A DNA stretch of 64,000 bases from Pseudoalteromonas neustonica (GCF_001653135.1 NZ_BDDS01000015.1:20260-84259), one strand, 5' to 3'; shown: positions 46,534 to 56,733, counted from the stretch's first letter. Numbers and translations are program-made. The notes: generated by a model from the sequence alone, not told the origin.

Positions 46534-47670
46534 TTAGTTGTTACGCGCTTGCATCAAATCGATGAAGTGGTCAAATAATGGGGCTGCATCGTGTGGGCCT
46601 GGGCTTGCTTCTGGGTGACCTTGGAAGCTAAACGCTGGTTTATCGGTGCGATGGATACCTTGCAACGTACCGTCAAATAACGACTTATGCGTAGCACGAA
46701 GGTTATCTGGTAACGTTGTTTCATCAGCAGCAAAACCATGATTTTGCGCTGTGATCATCACAACACCACGGTCTAAGTCTTTCACTGGGTGGTTACCACC
46801 GTGATGACCAAACTTCATTTTCACTGTTTTTGCACCCGAGGCAAGAGCTAGCAATTGGTGACCTAAACAGATACCAAAAATAGGTGTTTCAGTTTCTAAG
46901 AAGGTTTTAATTGCATCGATGGCGTATGTACACGGTTCTGGATCGCCCGGGCCATTCGATAAGAAGATACCATCTGGGTTTAGTGCTAACACGTCAGCTG
47001 CCGAGGTTTGTGCAGGTACAACGGTTAATTTACAACCACGATCTACAAGCATACGTAAAATATTACGCTTTACACCGAAGTCATAAGCAACAACATGAAA
47101 CTTTTCATCGGCTGCGTTTAGAGTTTTGAACCCTTCGCCTAATGTCCAGCTTGATTCACGCCACTCAAAGTTTTCCTTGGTTGAGACTACTTTCGCTAAA
47201 TCCATACCTTTTAAGCCTGGGAAGGCTTGCGCAGCTGCGAGCGCTTGGTTTTCGTCTACTTCGTCACCGGCAACAATACAACCGTTTTGAGCGCCTTTAT
47301 CGCGCAAAATACGAGTCAGTTTACGGGTGTCGATATCTGCAATACCTAAGATATTACGTTCTTTTAAATAATCATCTAACGATTGCTCGTTACGAAAATT
47401 ACTTGCTAGCAGTGGCAAATCACGGATCACAAGGCCTTTAGCCCAAATGTGACTCGCTTCTTCGTCTTCGCTGTTAGTACCCGTATTACCGATATGTGGG
47501 TACGTCAAAGTTACGATTTGTTCCGCGTATGAAGGGTCAGTCAGAATTTCCTGATAACCAGTCATAGACGTATTGAATACTACTTCACCGACAGACATGC
47601 CGTCGGCGCCGATTGCAGTACCGCGAAACACTGTGCCGTCTTCTAGAACTAACAGAGCGGATTTAGTCAA
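46534..47670 (-). CDS. carA: carbamoyl-phosphate synthase small subunit
   Basis: The 378-residue amidotransferase subunit has an N-terminal CPSase domain ([38 protein letters not shown]) and a class I glutaminase domain with Cys in [11 protein letters not shown] and His/Glu in [10 protein letters not shown]. The start codon is TTG with a strong AGGAGG five bases upstream, matching the UUG start known for E. coli carA. A terminator-like hairpin lies 17-57 bases upstream and a mini-ORF runs from that hairpin into the start codon, so expression may be controlled there. Confidence 0.97.
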   Translation of the reverse strand: MTKSALLVLEDGTVFRGTAIGADGMSVGEVVFNTSMTGYQEILTDPSYAEQIVTLTYPHIGNTGTNSEDEEASHIWAKGLVIRDLPLLASNFRNEQSLDDYLKERNILGIADIDTRKLTRILRDKGAQNGCIVAGDEVDENQALAAAQAFPGLKGMDLAKVVSTKENFEWRESSWTLGEGFKTLNAADEKFHVVAYDFGVKRNILRMLVDRGCKLTVVPAQTSAADVLALNPDGIFLSNGPGDPEPCTYAIDAIKTFLETETPIFGICLGHQLLALASGAKTVKMKFGHHGGNHPVKDLDRGVVMITAQNHGFAADETTLPDNLRATHKSLFDGTLQGIHRTDKPAFSFQGHPEASPGPHDAAPLFDHFIDLMQARNN

Positions 47671-47686
47671 GTTAACCTCCTAACAG

Positions 47687-47726
47687 TAAAAAACGGGCGT
47701 AAAGTCATTTGCTTTACTACCCGTTT
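47687..47726 (-). terminator. terminator-like hairpin upstream of carA (dapB terminator or carAB attenuator)
   Basis: On the minus strand, arms AAACGGG-TA-GTAAAG and CTTTAC-G-CCCGTTT with a CAAATGA loop are followed by a T-run. It lies downstream of a good promoter and 17 bases before the carA start, so it would cut off carA transcripts starting from that promoter unless relieved. Confidence 0.75.
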
Positions 47727-47775
47727 ATAGCGATTGGAAACACGCAATTATGAATTTTTGGCAAATTAGCGCTAT

Positions 47776-47803
47776 TTTATAGTAATTTGGCTTTTAGGTC
47801 TAA
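47776..47803 (-). promoter_or_regulatory. likely carAB promoter
   Basis: On the minus strand TTAGAC (47798-47803) and TATAAA (47776-47781) are 16 bases apart. The predicted start would be about 100 bases before carA and ahead of the hairpin. A clear ArgR or PurR box was not seen. Confidence 0.5.
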
Positions 47804-47877
47804 CCCTATTTCAATAATTAGCAGAAATAAGCCTTATTAGCTAAAAAAGCCACCAAACACCCAAAAATGCAACTAAA

Positions 47878-48675
47878 CTACTTCAAGTCAAGCACATCTT
47901 GCATATCATAAAGTCCTACAGGCTTATTTTTCAACCAGCCTGCAGCTCTTACTGCGCCTAATGCAAAGGTCATTCGCGAACTGGCTTTATGAGTTAATTC
48001 AAGCCTTTCGCCAGAAGTTGCGAAATATGCGGTATGTTCACCAACTATATCCCCCCCTCTAAGCACCGAATAACCAATTTCATTTTGCGATTTTTCTTTT
48101 TCTACTTGGCTACGATCAAATACCGCAACATCATCATGTACCCAGCCTTTTGCCTCTGCAATGGCTTCGCCAATAGCCAGCGCAGTGCCTGATGGCGCAT
48201 CTATTTTATGGCGATGATGCGCTTCGAAAATTTCGATATCTAAGTCATCACCAAACTTTGTTGCCGCGGTTTGTACTAAGTTAAGCAGTAAATTCACACC
48301 TACGCTATAGTTGCGCGCAAATACGATCGGGATATGCTGTGCTGCCGCTTGTAAGGTTTGCATGTCATCATCATTTAAACCGGTAGTACCAATAACCATT
48401 GGGATTTTTTGCTTGATGGCCGTCTTTAAGTGCTCACGCATACCGGCAGGCAATGTGAAGTCAATTAGTACATCAATGTCTTCAACATTACGCTCATCAC
48501 TAAAGTCCATAGCAACTGGCGCTGCACTATTTAACTGATTAACCGCTAAATTAAGTAAGGGCGAACTACTACGGACATAGGCTGCGCCAAGCTCTGCATT
48601 ATTATTTTTATGTGCGGCTTCGACTAATGCCAGCCCCATTCTTCCATTTGCGCCAAATACGCCGATTCGATTCAT
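47878..48675 (-). CDS. dapB: 4-hydroxy-tetrahydrodipicolinate reductase
   Basis: DapB reduces hydroxytetrahydrodipicolinate in lysine and diaminopimelate synthesis. The 265-residue protein has the dinucleotide site IGVFGANGRMGLALVEA, VIGTTGLNDD, ARNYSVGVN, the catalytic EAHHRHKIDAPSGTAL and GGDIVGEHTAYFA. Length is that of E. coli (273) within a few residues. It is upstream of carA with a 207-base gap holding a promoter and hairpin, so coupling to carAB is partial at most. Confidence 0.97.
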   Translation of the reverse strand: MNRIGVFGANGRMGLALVEAAHKNNNAELGAAYVRSSSPLLNLAVNQLNSAAPVAMDFSDERNVEDIDVLIDFTLPAGMREHLKTAIKQKIPMVIGTTGLNDDDMQTLQAAAQHIPIVFARNYSVGVNLLLNLVQTAATKFGDDLDIEIFEAHHRHKIDAPSGTALAIGEAIAEAKGWVHDDVAVFDRSQVEKEKSQNEIGYSVLRGGDIVGEHTAYFATSGERLELTHKASSRMTFALGAVRAAGWLKNKPVGLYDMQDVLDLK

Positions 48676-48935
48676 GTTATTAACCTATGCATGTTTGAGT
48701 TCGCTAGATTTTATCTAAAACTCGTGTAATAGTCAGGTAACCCTTTAAAATAATAATAACAGATACCCATAGACTTTAGCCATCTATACATTTAAACTTC
48801 CTTATTTGCGCCGATTTGGTCTTTGGCTTGCGGGCGCTGTTGAGGTACTTATCTTTTTTGATGAGACAAACAACTAAATTCAGCTAAAAGAGGGAAGCTT
48901 TGGCTGTTGTAATGAGTTATCTAACGAGGAATATG

Positions 48936-50249
48936 ATGCAGCCAGCATTTAATAAAACAACAGCAAAATTATCTTTGCTCCCCCTACTTACCTTTGTGGC
49001 CTTATTTTTAGGTGCTGGTTTATACCTGCAATCACAAGGGGTTGATTACGCCTTTTATCAACTTCCTGCCCCCGTCGCGATTTTACCTGCGATTATGCTA
49101 GCGTTTATCCTTAATAAAAATACCATCAACCACAGTGTCGAAACCTTTATAAAAGGCGCAGGCCATAACAACATCATTACCATGTGCTTGATTTATTTAC
49201 TTGCCGGTGCGTTTTCTGCCGTAGCGGGTGCCACTGGGGGTGTTGATGCCGTTGTTAATGCGGGCTTATCGCTTATTCCACCAGCCTTTCTTTTACCTGG
49301 TTTATTTTTAATTGCTGCGGTTGTCTCTACAGCAATGGGAACGTCAATGGGCACCATTGGCGCGATTGGCCCTATCGCCTATGCCGTATCAATTAAAACC
49401 GGTATTGACCCTGCATTGATGGCCGGTACGATTGTATCTGGTGCTATGTTTGGTGATAATTTATCTATTATTTCAGATACGACGATTGCCGCAACACGTA
49501 CGCAAGGTTGTGAGATGAAAGATAAATTCCGCGAAAATTTAAAAATAGCCTTGCCTGCTGCAGCGCTAACAATTGGCTTATTATTTTATTTAACACCAGC
49601 TGCGCAAGCTGTTGAAACGAGCGATTACAACATTTGGTTAGTGCTTCCTTATGCGTTTATCTTAGTGTTAGCCGTAATGGGCTTTAATGTTTTTGTGGTG
49701 TTATTTAGTGGTATTATTTTCGCCGCACTCATGGGCTTTACGGGCAGTTATGAAGGCGCAAGCTTTGTAAAAGATATTTATAAAGGCTTTACCGATATGC
49801 AAGAGATATTCTTGTTATCAATGTTTATAGGTGGCTTATCTGAGTTTATCCGTATTAACGGCGGCCTTGATTATATAGCGCATAAAATTCAGGCTATCAC
49901 CAAGGTAATTGCCAAATGGCACCGTAAGGTAGCAGATCAAATTGGTATTGCCGCATTAGTAATGACCAGCAATATGTGTATCGCCAACAATACTGTGTCG
50001 ATTATTGTTGCAGGTCCTATCGCTAAGAAGCTAGCCGATGATGGTAAAATTAGTGGTAAACGCTCAGCAAGCTTGTTGGATATTTTTGCCTGTGTAACAC
50101 AAGGCTCGCTGCCTTATGGCGCACAAGCTTTACTGTTAGGTGCAACATTTAAAATTAGCCCATGGGAAGTATCAACCTCCTCGTACTACTGTTTTATATT
50201 GGCGTTTACCGCCATCACTGTAATTTGCTTACGTCGAAATAAAGCATAA
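48936..50249 (+). CDS. Na+/H+ antiporter, NhaC family
   Basis: The 437-residue membrane protein has about 11 hydrophobic segments and family motifs: YLLAGAFSAVAGATGGVDAVVN, VVSTAMGTSMGTIGAIGPIAYAV, SGAMFGDNLSIISDTTIAATRT and TSNMCIANNTVSIIVAGPIAKK. The aspartates in GDNLSIISDT fit a cation-coupling site. It exchanges sodium (or a carboxylate) for protons, useful in seawater. The start is uncertain: GAGGA fits ATGs at 48933 and 48936, while a TTG at 48900 also has a purine-rich site. Confidence 0.88.
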   Translation: MQPAFNKTTAKLSLLPLLTFVALFLGAGLYLQSQGVDYAFYQLPAPVAILPAIMLAFILNKNTINHSVETFIKGAGHNNIITMCLIYLLAGAFSAVAGATGGVDAVVNAGLSLIPPAFLLPGLFLIAAVVSTAMGTSMGTIGAIGPIAYAVSIKTGIDPALMAGTIVSGAMFGDNLSIISDTTIAATRTQGCEMKDKFRENLKIALPAAALTIGLLFYLTPAAQAVETSDYNIWLVLPYAFILVLAVMGFNVFVVLFSGIIFAALMGFTGSYEGASFVKDIYKGFTDMQEIFLLSMFIGGLSEFIRINGGLDYIAHKIQAITKVIAKWHRKVADQIGIAALVMTSNMCIANNTVSIIVAGPIAKKLADDGKISGKRSASLLDIFACVTQGSLPYGAQALLLGATFKISPWEVSTSSYYCFILAFTAITVICLRRNKA

Positions 50250-50330
50250 AAGATAATAAATCCCGTGCTGCGCCCAATTCTAGGCGCAGCTGCTATACTT
50301 TGCTTTGAATTTTCCATTAAGCATAACGTT

Positions 50331-51113
50331 ATGAACTTAAAAACATCTTTACCTTTAATTACGCTTTGCATACTAAGCACTTCAAGCTTTGCAGCTAGTT
50401 GGAGCAAAACCCAGTTACATATAAATCGTGGTGATATTACAAACCCATTCACTTCATTAGAAGCAGGCACTACCAATGTTTCTCTACAACATGCATCTGG
50501 TTACGATTACGGCGATAACTTTTTCTTCATTGATTATTTAAATGATGATTTAGAAGATGATTACCAAGATCGTGACTTTTACGGCGAATGGTATTCAACT
50601 TTCAGCCTGTCTAAAATATCTGGTAATGACTTTTCATTTGGTGCCATTTCTGATGTCGGTTTAACCGCTGGGTTTAATGCCTCAGGAGAGGCTAAAGTAT
50701 TAAAATACTTACCCGGGGTAAAAGTTAATTGGCAAGCACCCGGGTTTAGCTTTTTATCGACCTTAGTGACCGCCTACATTGATGATAATGAAGGTATTGC
50801 ACGTGGTGGTGCACCAAGTGAAACTAATAGTTGGATGCTTGATATTGCGTGGGGGTATCCATTTACGATTGGTTCTCAACACTTTAATATTACAGGCCAC
50901 ATTGAATACATTGCTGAACGCGAAAATGAATTAGGCAATGATGTTAAAGCGTGGATTTTAGCGCAGCCAATTATTACTTGGGATTTGGGCAATGCCATAG
51001 ATATGAAAAAAGACACACTCTTAATAGGTTTAGAATGGCAATACTGGCATAACAAGCTAGGCACTGATACCAATGAGTCTGTGCCACAACTTCATGTAGA
51101 ATGGACCTTTTAA
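50331..51113 (+). CDS. Tsx-like outer-membrane nucleoside channel protein
   Basis: The 260-residue protein has a signal peptide (MNLKTSLPLITLCILSTSSF, cleaved near AASWS) and a 12-strand-type beta-barrel: LQHASGYDYGDNFFFIDYLND, FYGEWYSTFSLSKISG, and an end with aromatic EWTF, typical of the Channel_Tsx family. It probably lets nucleosides or other small solutes through the outer membrane. A GC-rich hairpin (GCTGCGCC/GGCGCAGC, 50267-50290) separates it from the antiporter gene. The start has a weak ribosome site; a longer frame begins at 50265 but loses the signal peptide. Confidence 0.8.
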   Translation: MNLKTSLPLITLCILSTSSFAASWSKTQLHINRGDITNPFTSLEAGTTNVSLQHASGYDYGDNFFFIDYLNDDLEDDYQDRDFYGEWYSTFSLSKISGNDFSFGAISDVGLTAGFNASGEAKVLKYLPGVKVNWQAPGFSFLSTLVTAYIDDNEGIARGGAPSETNSWMLDIAWGYPFTIGSQHFNITGHIEYIAERENELGNDVKAWILAQPIITWDLGNAIDMKKDTLLIGLEWQYWHNKLGTDTNESVPQLHVEWTF

Positions 51114-51128
51114 CGTCAAATATTATAA

Positions 51129-51160
51129 TATAAGCAACGTATTAAAATACGTTGCTTATA
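51129..51160. terminator. hairpin between convergent Tsx-like and protease genes
   Basis: Arms TATAAGCAACGTATT and AATACGTTGCTTATA (15 bp, perfect) with an AA spacer. It lies 16 bases after the plus-strand stop and could serve both strands, though the T-run is short. Confidence 0.7.
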
Positions 51161-51173
51161 TCTAACTTAATTA

Positions 51174-51243
51174 ATACCAATCAGCATAAATATTTGAACA
51201 ATTTAACGAATTAAATAGACCCCATATCTACCCAGATTGATAT
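51174..51243. repeat. repeat family 3, short 70-bp copy
   Basis: The left part from ATACCAATCAGCATAAATAT and the right part (inverse complement of ATATCAATCTGGGTAGATAT) match the two ends of the copy at 26447-26966, with the middle missing. It ends 13 bases before the protease stop codon. Confidence 0.75.
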
Positions 51244-51256
51244 AACCCATCAATGG

Positions 51257-53413
51257 TTATTGCGTATTTGCTGACACTTTCACCCAGTCGTATGCTGATT
51301 GACCATACAACCCAATAGCAAGCACCTGTCCTGATGTAACAGGCACTGTGCATGTCTGTGCTGAACCACTCGTTACTGACTTACAATCATAACTAGTCAG
51401 ACTAACCTCGCCCGCTACTTTTACGTATAAATTAACATCACCTATTTGTCCTGACGTTTCTATCGTTACGCTACTTTTGTTTGCAGGAACTGTATACGTA
51501 TATTTATTCCATAAACCCGGGTGCCCATAAGCACGTGAGGTAATGATTGAACTTGAGCCATTACCTGATCCTGGTGGAGGCGTAGGTGTCGTTGTAGGCA
51601 TATCATAATCTGCTAAGATGCTGACATTACTAAAGCTGGCATACCCCTTAAGCATAATATGGTATCGACCTTGGCCAGTATTTAAGCTACATGTTTCATT
51701 ATTGCCATTTCGATACGGACGGCAATCGTAGCTAGCTGACGTTGGTTTACTGCCTTTTTTAACATATAAATCAACATCACCTGAACCACCTGACGTGGTA
51801 ACTTTTATGTTCGTTGCTTGAGATGGAATATCGATAAAATAACGTATTTCTGAGCCTTTATTACCGGCTAGATTACTAATCGTCTGCCCTTTGGTTAATT
51901 TATTTACTGGAGGCTGAGAGTCGCTGCTGACAATGATTTGTTTTGTAATCGTGTTTGTTTGATTATTGCTATCGCGAATTGATAATGTAACATCGTAATT
52001 ACCCGCTGCATTATATGTATGTACGGCAGTTACACCATTACTTGTTTGGCCATCGCCAAATTGCCAATCAAAACGGTTTACCGTTCCTGATGAACTTGAG
52101 TTTGTTGCATCAAAACTGCATTGCTCAAAATCACATTGATAACTAAAACGTGCAACAGCTGGCGGCGTTGTTCCTGCGTTATCTCCAACGGGTACCACGC
52201 CATTGAAAAAAGTAGATACTTGTGGCCAAATTCTACTAATTTTTGCACCTTTATTGTAACAACCGCCCAAGTGGTGCAACGCAATTACCTTATTACTCGA
52301 TGCTGCGATAACAGGTGAGCCCGAAGACCCTCCTATTGTGTCACAGTAATAGCCCATATCTGTGTTAGTGCCTCGGCCATTCACTGAGGCATTATTTATT
52401 TGGCATAATCCGTTAGTATCGCGATCAGATTCTATAGCGAGCTCTTTAGGGTTTCCGGCACCATGTTGAGGTATATATATTCGTTCGCCATTAATACCGC
52501 TGCGAACATCAAGGCCCAAATGCCCAAACTGGGTTATTGAAGAAAAGTTGTTAACACTAAATAAGGTGTAATCAAGCATGACGTCCGTTTTTAAAAAGTC
52601 TTTTCCTGACACTTTAACAACCGACTCCCGAATCGTCCCATTGCAACTTTTATGTTGATAATTAAACCACACTTCAGTTGATGCAAGTTCAGCGGCGGTT
52701 TCGACGCAGTGGTTATTAGTAAACATTTTATTGTCACTACCTACTCGCCAGCCCGTGCATAAACTACGCCCACCTATAACAAGGCGTGCAATAGGTCGGC
52801 TTCGCTCGAATTCTGTTGGGTGAGTATTAGCCCAACACTGAACATCTTGACGTTCATTTACGCCACAGGTTGATGATGGCGCTACGTCACTCAAATCGTA
52901 CTGAGCTGTGTGGCTTTCTGTACCATAAAAATAGTTATCTATATGGCCAAACTCTGTCAATGAAGTAGCATCAAGGGGATCTGGATAATACTCTATGATA
53001 GCGCTGTCATTTGAGACCGACATAGACGAAAAAGAATGGATACCATCATCACCTTCACGTGAATCAAAAGTAGCAAATCGCATATTACTTGCGGTGTATT
53101 CGTATCGTTCAGAATTATCTGCATTTCTCACGACCAGTTTAGCATTGCCTTGTAAGTGTAAATCTTTAAAGTGCACTTTTATAAAATCGGCCCCAGGGTG
53201 GCTTACTTCATGGCTTATAACCACAACCCCGTCTGCCATAGTTTTATATTGATTGGAAAAACTTAAATCAATATCAGCGCTCTCACCTATTGTGCTTTTT
53301 CTTGCTTCACTGGTGTATTGTAGTATTTGTAGTTCATTCACCTCTGCCTGACTATACTGGCTACAAAGTGCGGCGGCTAACAAAGGGATACATTGACGTA
53401 ACTTCATCTTCAT
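51257..53413 (-). CDS. secreted trypsin-like serine protease with PKD and two PPC domains
   Basis: The 718-residue protein has a signal peptide (cleaved near SQAEV), a pro-region to about residue 180, and an S1 catalytic domain. The triad is His235 in FTNNHCV, Asp281 in MLDYTLF and Ser364 in GGSSGSPV. A PKD domain (about 421-500, FDWQFGDGQ, VTLSIRDSN) follows, then two bacterial pre-peptidase C-terminal domains (about 508-610 and 630-715, both with SGDVDLYVK or GDVNLYVK). Many cysteine pairs occur. It is most likely exported by the type II system and degrades extracellular protein; PKD and PPC regions aid substrate binding and secretion. Confidence 0.92.
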   Translation of the reverse strand: MKMKLRQCIPLLAAALCSQYSQAEVNELQILQYTSEARKSTIGESADIDLSFSNQYKTMADGVVVISHEVSHPGADFIKVHFKDLHLQGNAKLVVRNADNSERYEYTASNMRFATFDSREGDDGIHSFSSMSVSNDSAIIEYYPDPLDATSLTEFGHIDNYFYGTESHTAQYDLSDVAPSSTCGVNERQDVQCWANTHPTEFERSRPIARLVIGGRSLCTGWRVGSDNKMFTNNHCVETAAELASTEVWFNYQHKSCNGTIRESVVKVSGKDFLKTDVMLDYTLFSVNNFSSITQFGHLGLDVRSGINGERIYIPQHGAGNPKELAIESDRDTNGLCQINNASVNGRGTNTDMGYYCDTIGGSSGSPVIAASSNKVIALHHLGGCYNKGAKISRIWPQVSTFFNGVVPVGDNAGTTPPAVARFSYQCDFEQCSFDATNSSSSGTVNRFDWQFGDGQTSNGVTAVHTYNAAGNYDVTLSIRDSNNQTNTITKQIIVSSDSQPPVNKLTKGQTISNLAGNKGSEIRYFIDIPSQATNIKVTTSGGSGDVDLYVKKGSKPTSASYDCRPYRNGNNETCSLNTGQGRYHIMLKGYASFSNVSILADYDMPTTTPTPPPGSGNGSSSIITSRAYGHPGLWNKYTYTVPANKSSVTIETSGQIGDVNLYVKVAGEVSLTSYDCKSVTSGSAQTCTVPVTSGQVLAIGLYGQSAYDWVKVSANTQ

Positions 53414-53904
53414 TCCTGCTTTTTAATTGTTGTAATAATATTTATTAAGTTAAAACGAAAAGCACCTAAAAGGTACACGCTAAACTTAGAGCGTATTACA
53501 AACAAAACAAGTTTATGATTAAATTAAAGCCCCCCAACAATTACTGCGTTAAATGAAATAGAAAAAGTTATAATGATCCATACTAAATTTGCAACCCCCC
53601 TTTTTTATAGACTGCTTTATAAAGGCTTTACATTATAATTTGCAAACACCCCACTGTAAGCAAAAGGTTAATAGTGAGTTTCAAATTGTAAATGTATACA
53701 TACAGCTATGCACATATCTAATCACAGAAAAACTCACTAGAAGTACCTGTATTTAGTGCAAACTAAAGTATTTAAAGGCAAATTAAATATTTAAGAGGGT
53801 AAATTACATTAAATTAGTGAGCTGTAATAACGATAAGGAAATAACTCATTTACTGAATTACCTCCTTTGACAAGATAATCACGTTTTTAATAATATTAAG
53901 CGAT
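53414..53904. other. 491-base AT-rich gap
   Basis: No gene, RNA or repeat was recognised. It holds the protease promoter and the end of the lipoprotein unit. Homopolymer tracts (CCCCCC near 53534, CCCCCCTTTTTT near 53598) are the only notable features. Confidence 0.5.
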
Positions 53905-54423
53905 TTAATTGTAATTCTGTTTTGCAGCCCATTTTGAAATGTAGCGGCCACCTGCTAAGGCTATTTTTTCAAGTCGATCACATGCTCCAAACGCTGCACC
54001 TGAGCCAATTTCTTTACTAATAGTGGCGACAACCTGATCATTTTTGAGTATTTCAGCTTTAACCGTTGCCGACGAACTAGGCCTTAAAGATGGAAATACC
54101 CATCTGTGCGCATTTACGTTTGTGTACGTTGCTTTTAGCACAAATTCTGTTTGAGCGACTCCAGCTATTCTTTCTTTAACGACTAAAGGATACCTTTGTG
54201 ATGATTTTAAAATAGCAGTCGTTAAACGCTCTAACATCAAACACTCCACTTTTACTTTCGCACCTGCTGTATCAGAAGCAAAATCAACAGTGTCTAGCGT
54301 AAGCGAAATAGCCTTATTGTTTTGTTCTACGGGGTTAGACGGGTTAGTCTGTTGTTTTGGGCTGCTATTACATGCACACAAGAGTACACTCGCGACTGTA
54401 ATAAATGCCATGTTCTTTTTCAT
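53905..54423 (-). CDS. lipoprotein of unknown function
   Basis: The 172-residue product from the ATG giving MKKNMAFITVASVLLCACNS has a lipobox ending at Cys18. The mature part has a proline/asparagine-rich linker (residues 21-35) and a folded domain with AKVKVECLMLERLTTAILKS and FVLKATYTNVNAHRWVFPSLRPSSS. It is not recognised. An upstream extension of 16 codons has no signal features and is rejected. It is a separate unit upstream of the protease gene. Confidence 0.7.
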   Translation of the reverse strand: MKKNMAFITVASVLLCACNSSPKQQTNPSNPVEQNNKAISLTLDTVDFASDTAGAKVKVECLMLERLTTAILKSSQRYPLVVKERIAGVAQTEFVLKATYTNVNAHRWVFPSLRPSSSATVKAEILKNDQVVATISKEIGSGAAFGACDRLEKIALAGGRYISKWAAKQNYN

Positions 54424-54548
54424 TGTTAACTCGCTATTTTTATTATTCCATTGATGATAAGCCGTAATCAAAACGTCCCCGTTATAAGCATTTCGGTGTC
54501 TTTTGATTTTAAAAAAGCCTGTAAATATTGATTCACAGGCTTGTTATA

Positions 54549-55337
54549 TTACAGGTTACACTGCGGGTTTTTACCCGCTACTTTTTGCTCGTTCAATGCA
54601 CCAGGCATTTTATTTTGCAGCTCTTTAATACGATTACTCGGTGATGGATGAGTTGACATAAACTCAGGTGTATTGCCACTGCCTGCTTGGCTCATATTTT
54701 GCCAAAGTGTCACGGACTCCTGAGGGTTAAAGCCCGCTTTCGCCATTAAATCTAAACCGATTACATCAGCTTCTGATTCGTGTGAGCGACTAAATGGTAA
54801 AATTACGCCATACTGCGCACCTAAGCCTAATGCCTGCATAATTTCGCCACGATATTGTACATTACCCATATCAAGTGCAGCGCCGCCAACTTGCATACCG
54901 GTTTGGAGCAATGCACTTTGTGAAACACGTTCATTAGAATGCTCTGCAATTACATGGCCTACTTCATGGCCTATTACTGTTGCTAATTGATGTTGGTTCT
55001 TCGCAACTTTTAATAACCCCGTATGCACGCCAATGTAACCACCTGGTAATGCAAATGCATTCGCTGAATCATCTTCAAATACAACAACTTCCCAAGCCTG
55101 AGTTGCATATTGCTGTGGTAAAACAGCAATGACATCATCAGCAATACACTTCACATACGCGTTAACTCTTGGGTCATTATTTATTTTTTGATTCTTTTTC
55201 ATATCAACAAAACTTTGCTGACCCATCTGGCTCATTTGCTGATCTGAGTAAAGTGCAATTTGCGTGCGCCCTGTCGGCGATGTTTTACAACCGGCAAGTA
55301 CCGCTGTTGCAAGGATTGCTATAACTAATTTTTTCAT
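54549..55337 (-). CDS. M48 family metalloprotease lipoprotein (LoiP/YcaL-like)
   Basis: The 262-residue protein begins with a lipoprotein signal (MKKLVIAILATAVLAGCKTS, Cys17). The zinc site is His124-Glu125-x-x-His128 in IGHEVGHVIAEHS, with Glu189 in ESEADVIGLDLM as third ligand. ANAFALPGGYIGVHTGLL before it is typical of the family. It acts at the outer or inner membrane in protein quality control. The frame extends 16 codons upstream without signal features, so the start at 55337 is preferred. Confidence 0.93.
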   Translation of the reverse strand: MKKLVIAILATAVLAGCKTSPTGRTQIALYSDQQMSQMGQQSFVDMKKNQKINNDPRVNAYVKCIADDVIAVLPQQYATQAWEVVVFEDDSANAFALPGGYIGVHTGLLKVAKNQHQLATVIGHEVGHVIAEHSNERVSQSALLQTGMQVGGAALDMGNVQYRGEIMQALGLGAQYGVILPFSRSHESEADVIGLDLMAKAGFNPQESVTLWQNMSQAGSGNTPEFMSTHPSPSNRIKELQNKMPGALNEQKVAGKNPQCNL

Positions 55338-55530
55338 TGTATTTCCAAAAATCACAATTTGATTCCCTATAGAATAACAAACCAATTATCAATTTAACAT
55401 CATCATAAGTTCTATAAAAAGGAACATATGTTACACCGATGTTAAAGGCAATCAATATCAGCCAAACTAAGTACACAAGGGTGTTCGGCACTGCTACAAT
55501 GCGCTTCTTTTTCAGATGGATGGATTCGTG

Positions 55531-56733
55531 ATGCAAGCCTCAGCTGCCTATTTAAATAAACGTATTCTACTTCCCTTATTAGCAAGTATTGTTGCCATCA
55601 CTCCACTGGCTATTGATATGTATTTACCAGCAATGTTAGTCATTGCTAACGATCTAAATACCACAATGCCAAATGTACAAATATCTTTGAGCCTATATTT
55701 AGCCGGTTATGCGCTTGGGATGCTATTTTTTGGCCCTATAGCGGATCAAATTGGACGCAGAGTACTTGCAAAAGTCGGGTTGGCTTTATTTGGTGCCAGT
55801 TCGTTAGCGCTGGCATTTTGCAGTGACATTCATCTATTTTGGTTTTTAAGAATCGTACAAGCTTTTACCGGCGCTGCTGCTACCGTGGTTGTGCCCGGGA
55901 TCATTCGCCATATTTACCAAAAAGATACCGCAAAAGGAATGTCTTACGTATCAATGATTATGATGGTTGCGCCATTAGTCGCCCCCACTGTTGGATCATT
56001 AATTTTAGGGCTTTCTCACTGGCAAACCATCTTTTTAGTTCTAGCCAGCTACAGCTTTACCATATTAGCTTTAGTGCAAATTTATTTAATTGATATCCCT
56101 ATTTTCAAAAGTCCCTTAAAAGGTTTTGCGTTATTTTTTGATAGCTATAAAACAGTTTTTAAAAATAAAGATACCCGCGCTGATATAGCAAGCTCAATGT
56201 TTGTGTCTTTCGGTTTCTTTTGCTTTCTAACAGCGGTGCCTTTTGTGTACCTCGACTACTTCAAAGTATCAGAACAACTTTTTGGGCTACTCTTCGCTTT
56301 TAATGTGATGGCATTAATGGTGGGTAATTTTTTAAACACCCGACTAGTGCCGCGTATAGGCTCACGAAAAATGCTCTACTACGGATTAACGGTAGGCTTT
56401 ATCTCAGGCGGCGCATTACTCACCTTTAGTATTTTACATTTATCGTTGTATTTTATTGTAGCCGCAATTGCACCTTTGATGATGAGCTTAGGTGTTACAG
56501 CAAGTAACGCAGATGCGCTAATATTAATGGAATTTGAAGAAAAATCTGGTACAGCAACGGCTGTCATCGGTACGCTTAGATTTGGCAGTGGCGCATTAGT
56601 GGGCCCCATACTCGCGCTTATGCATGCGCAAAGTGCGGTCCCCTTCTCAAGTTTAATGTTTAGCGCACTGGTACTTACTTTAATTGCCCAGCTTTGGCAT
56701 CGAGCTCGAAACAAAAAAAATGCCCGTTTATAA
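55531..56733 (+). CDS. Bcr/CflA family multidrug efflux MFS transporter
   Basis: The protein (about 400 residues) has 12 hydrophobic segments and the Bcr/CflA hallmarks: TPLAIDMYLPAM in the first helix, SLSLYLAGYALGMLFFGPIADQIGRR with the loop 2-3 motif, and LRIVQAFTGAAATVV. It exports drugs such as bicyclomycin or chloramphenicol, or metabolites, with proton antiport. An ATG five codons upstream (55516) is an alternative start; neither has a strong ribosome site. It is convergent with grpE and shares its terminator. Confidence 0.9.
   Translation: MQASAAYLNKRILLPLLASIVAITPLAIDMYLPAMLVIANDLNTTMPNVQISLSLYLAGYALGMLFFGPIADQIGRRVLAKVGLALFGASSLALAFCSDIHLFWFLRIVQAFTGAAATVVVPGIIRHIYQKDTAKGMSYVSMIMMVAPLVAPTVGSLILGLSHWQTIFLVLASYSFTILALVQIYLIDIPIFKSPLKGFALFFDSYKTVFKNKDTRADIASSMFVSFGFFCFLTAVPFVYLDYFKVSEQLFGLLFAFNVMALMVGNFLNTRLVPRIGSRKMLYYGLTVGFISGGALLTFSILHLSLYFIVAAIAPLMMSLGVTASNADALILMEFEEKSGTATAVIGTLRFGSGALVGPILALMHAQSAVPFSSLMFSALVLTLIAQLWHRARNKKNARL

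Noticed and set aside
47727..47877. ArgR or PurR operator in the carAB promoter region
   Set aside because: Only poor partial matches (such as around TTCATAATT) were seen, below what would support a call.
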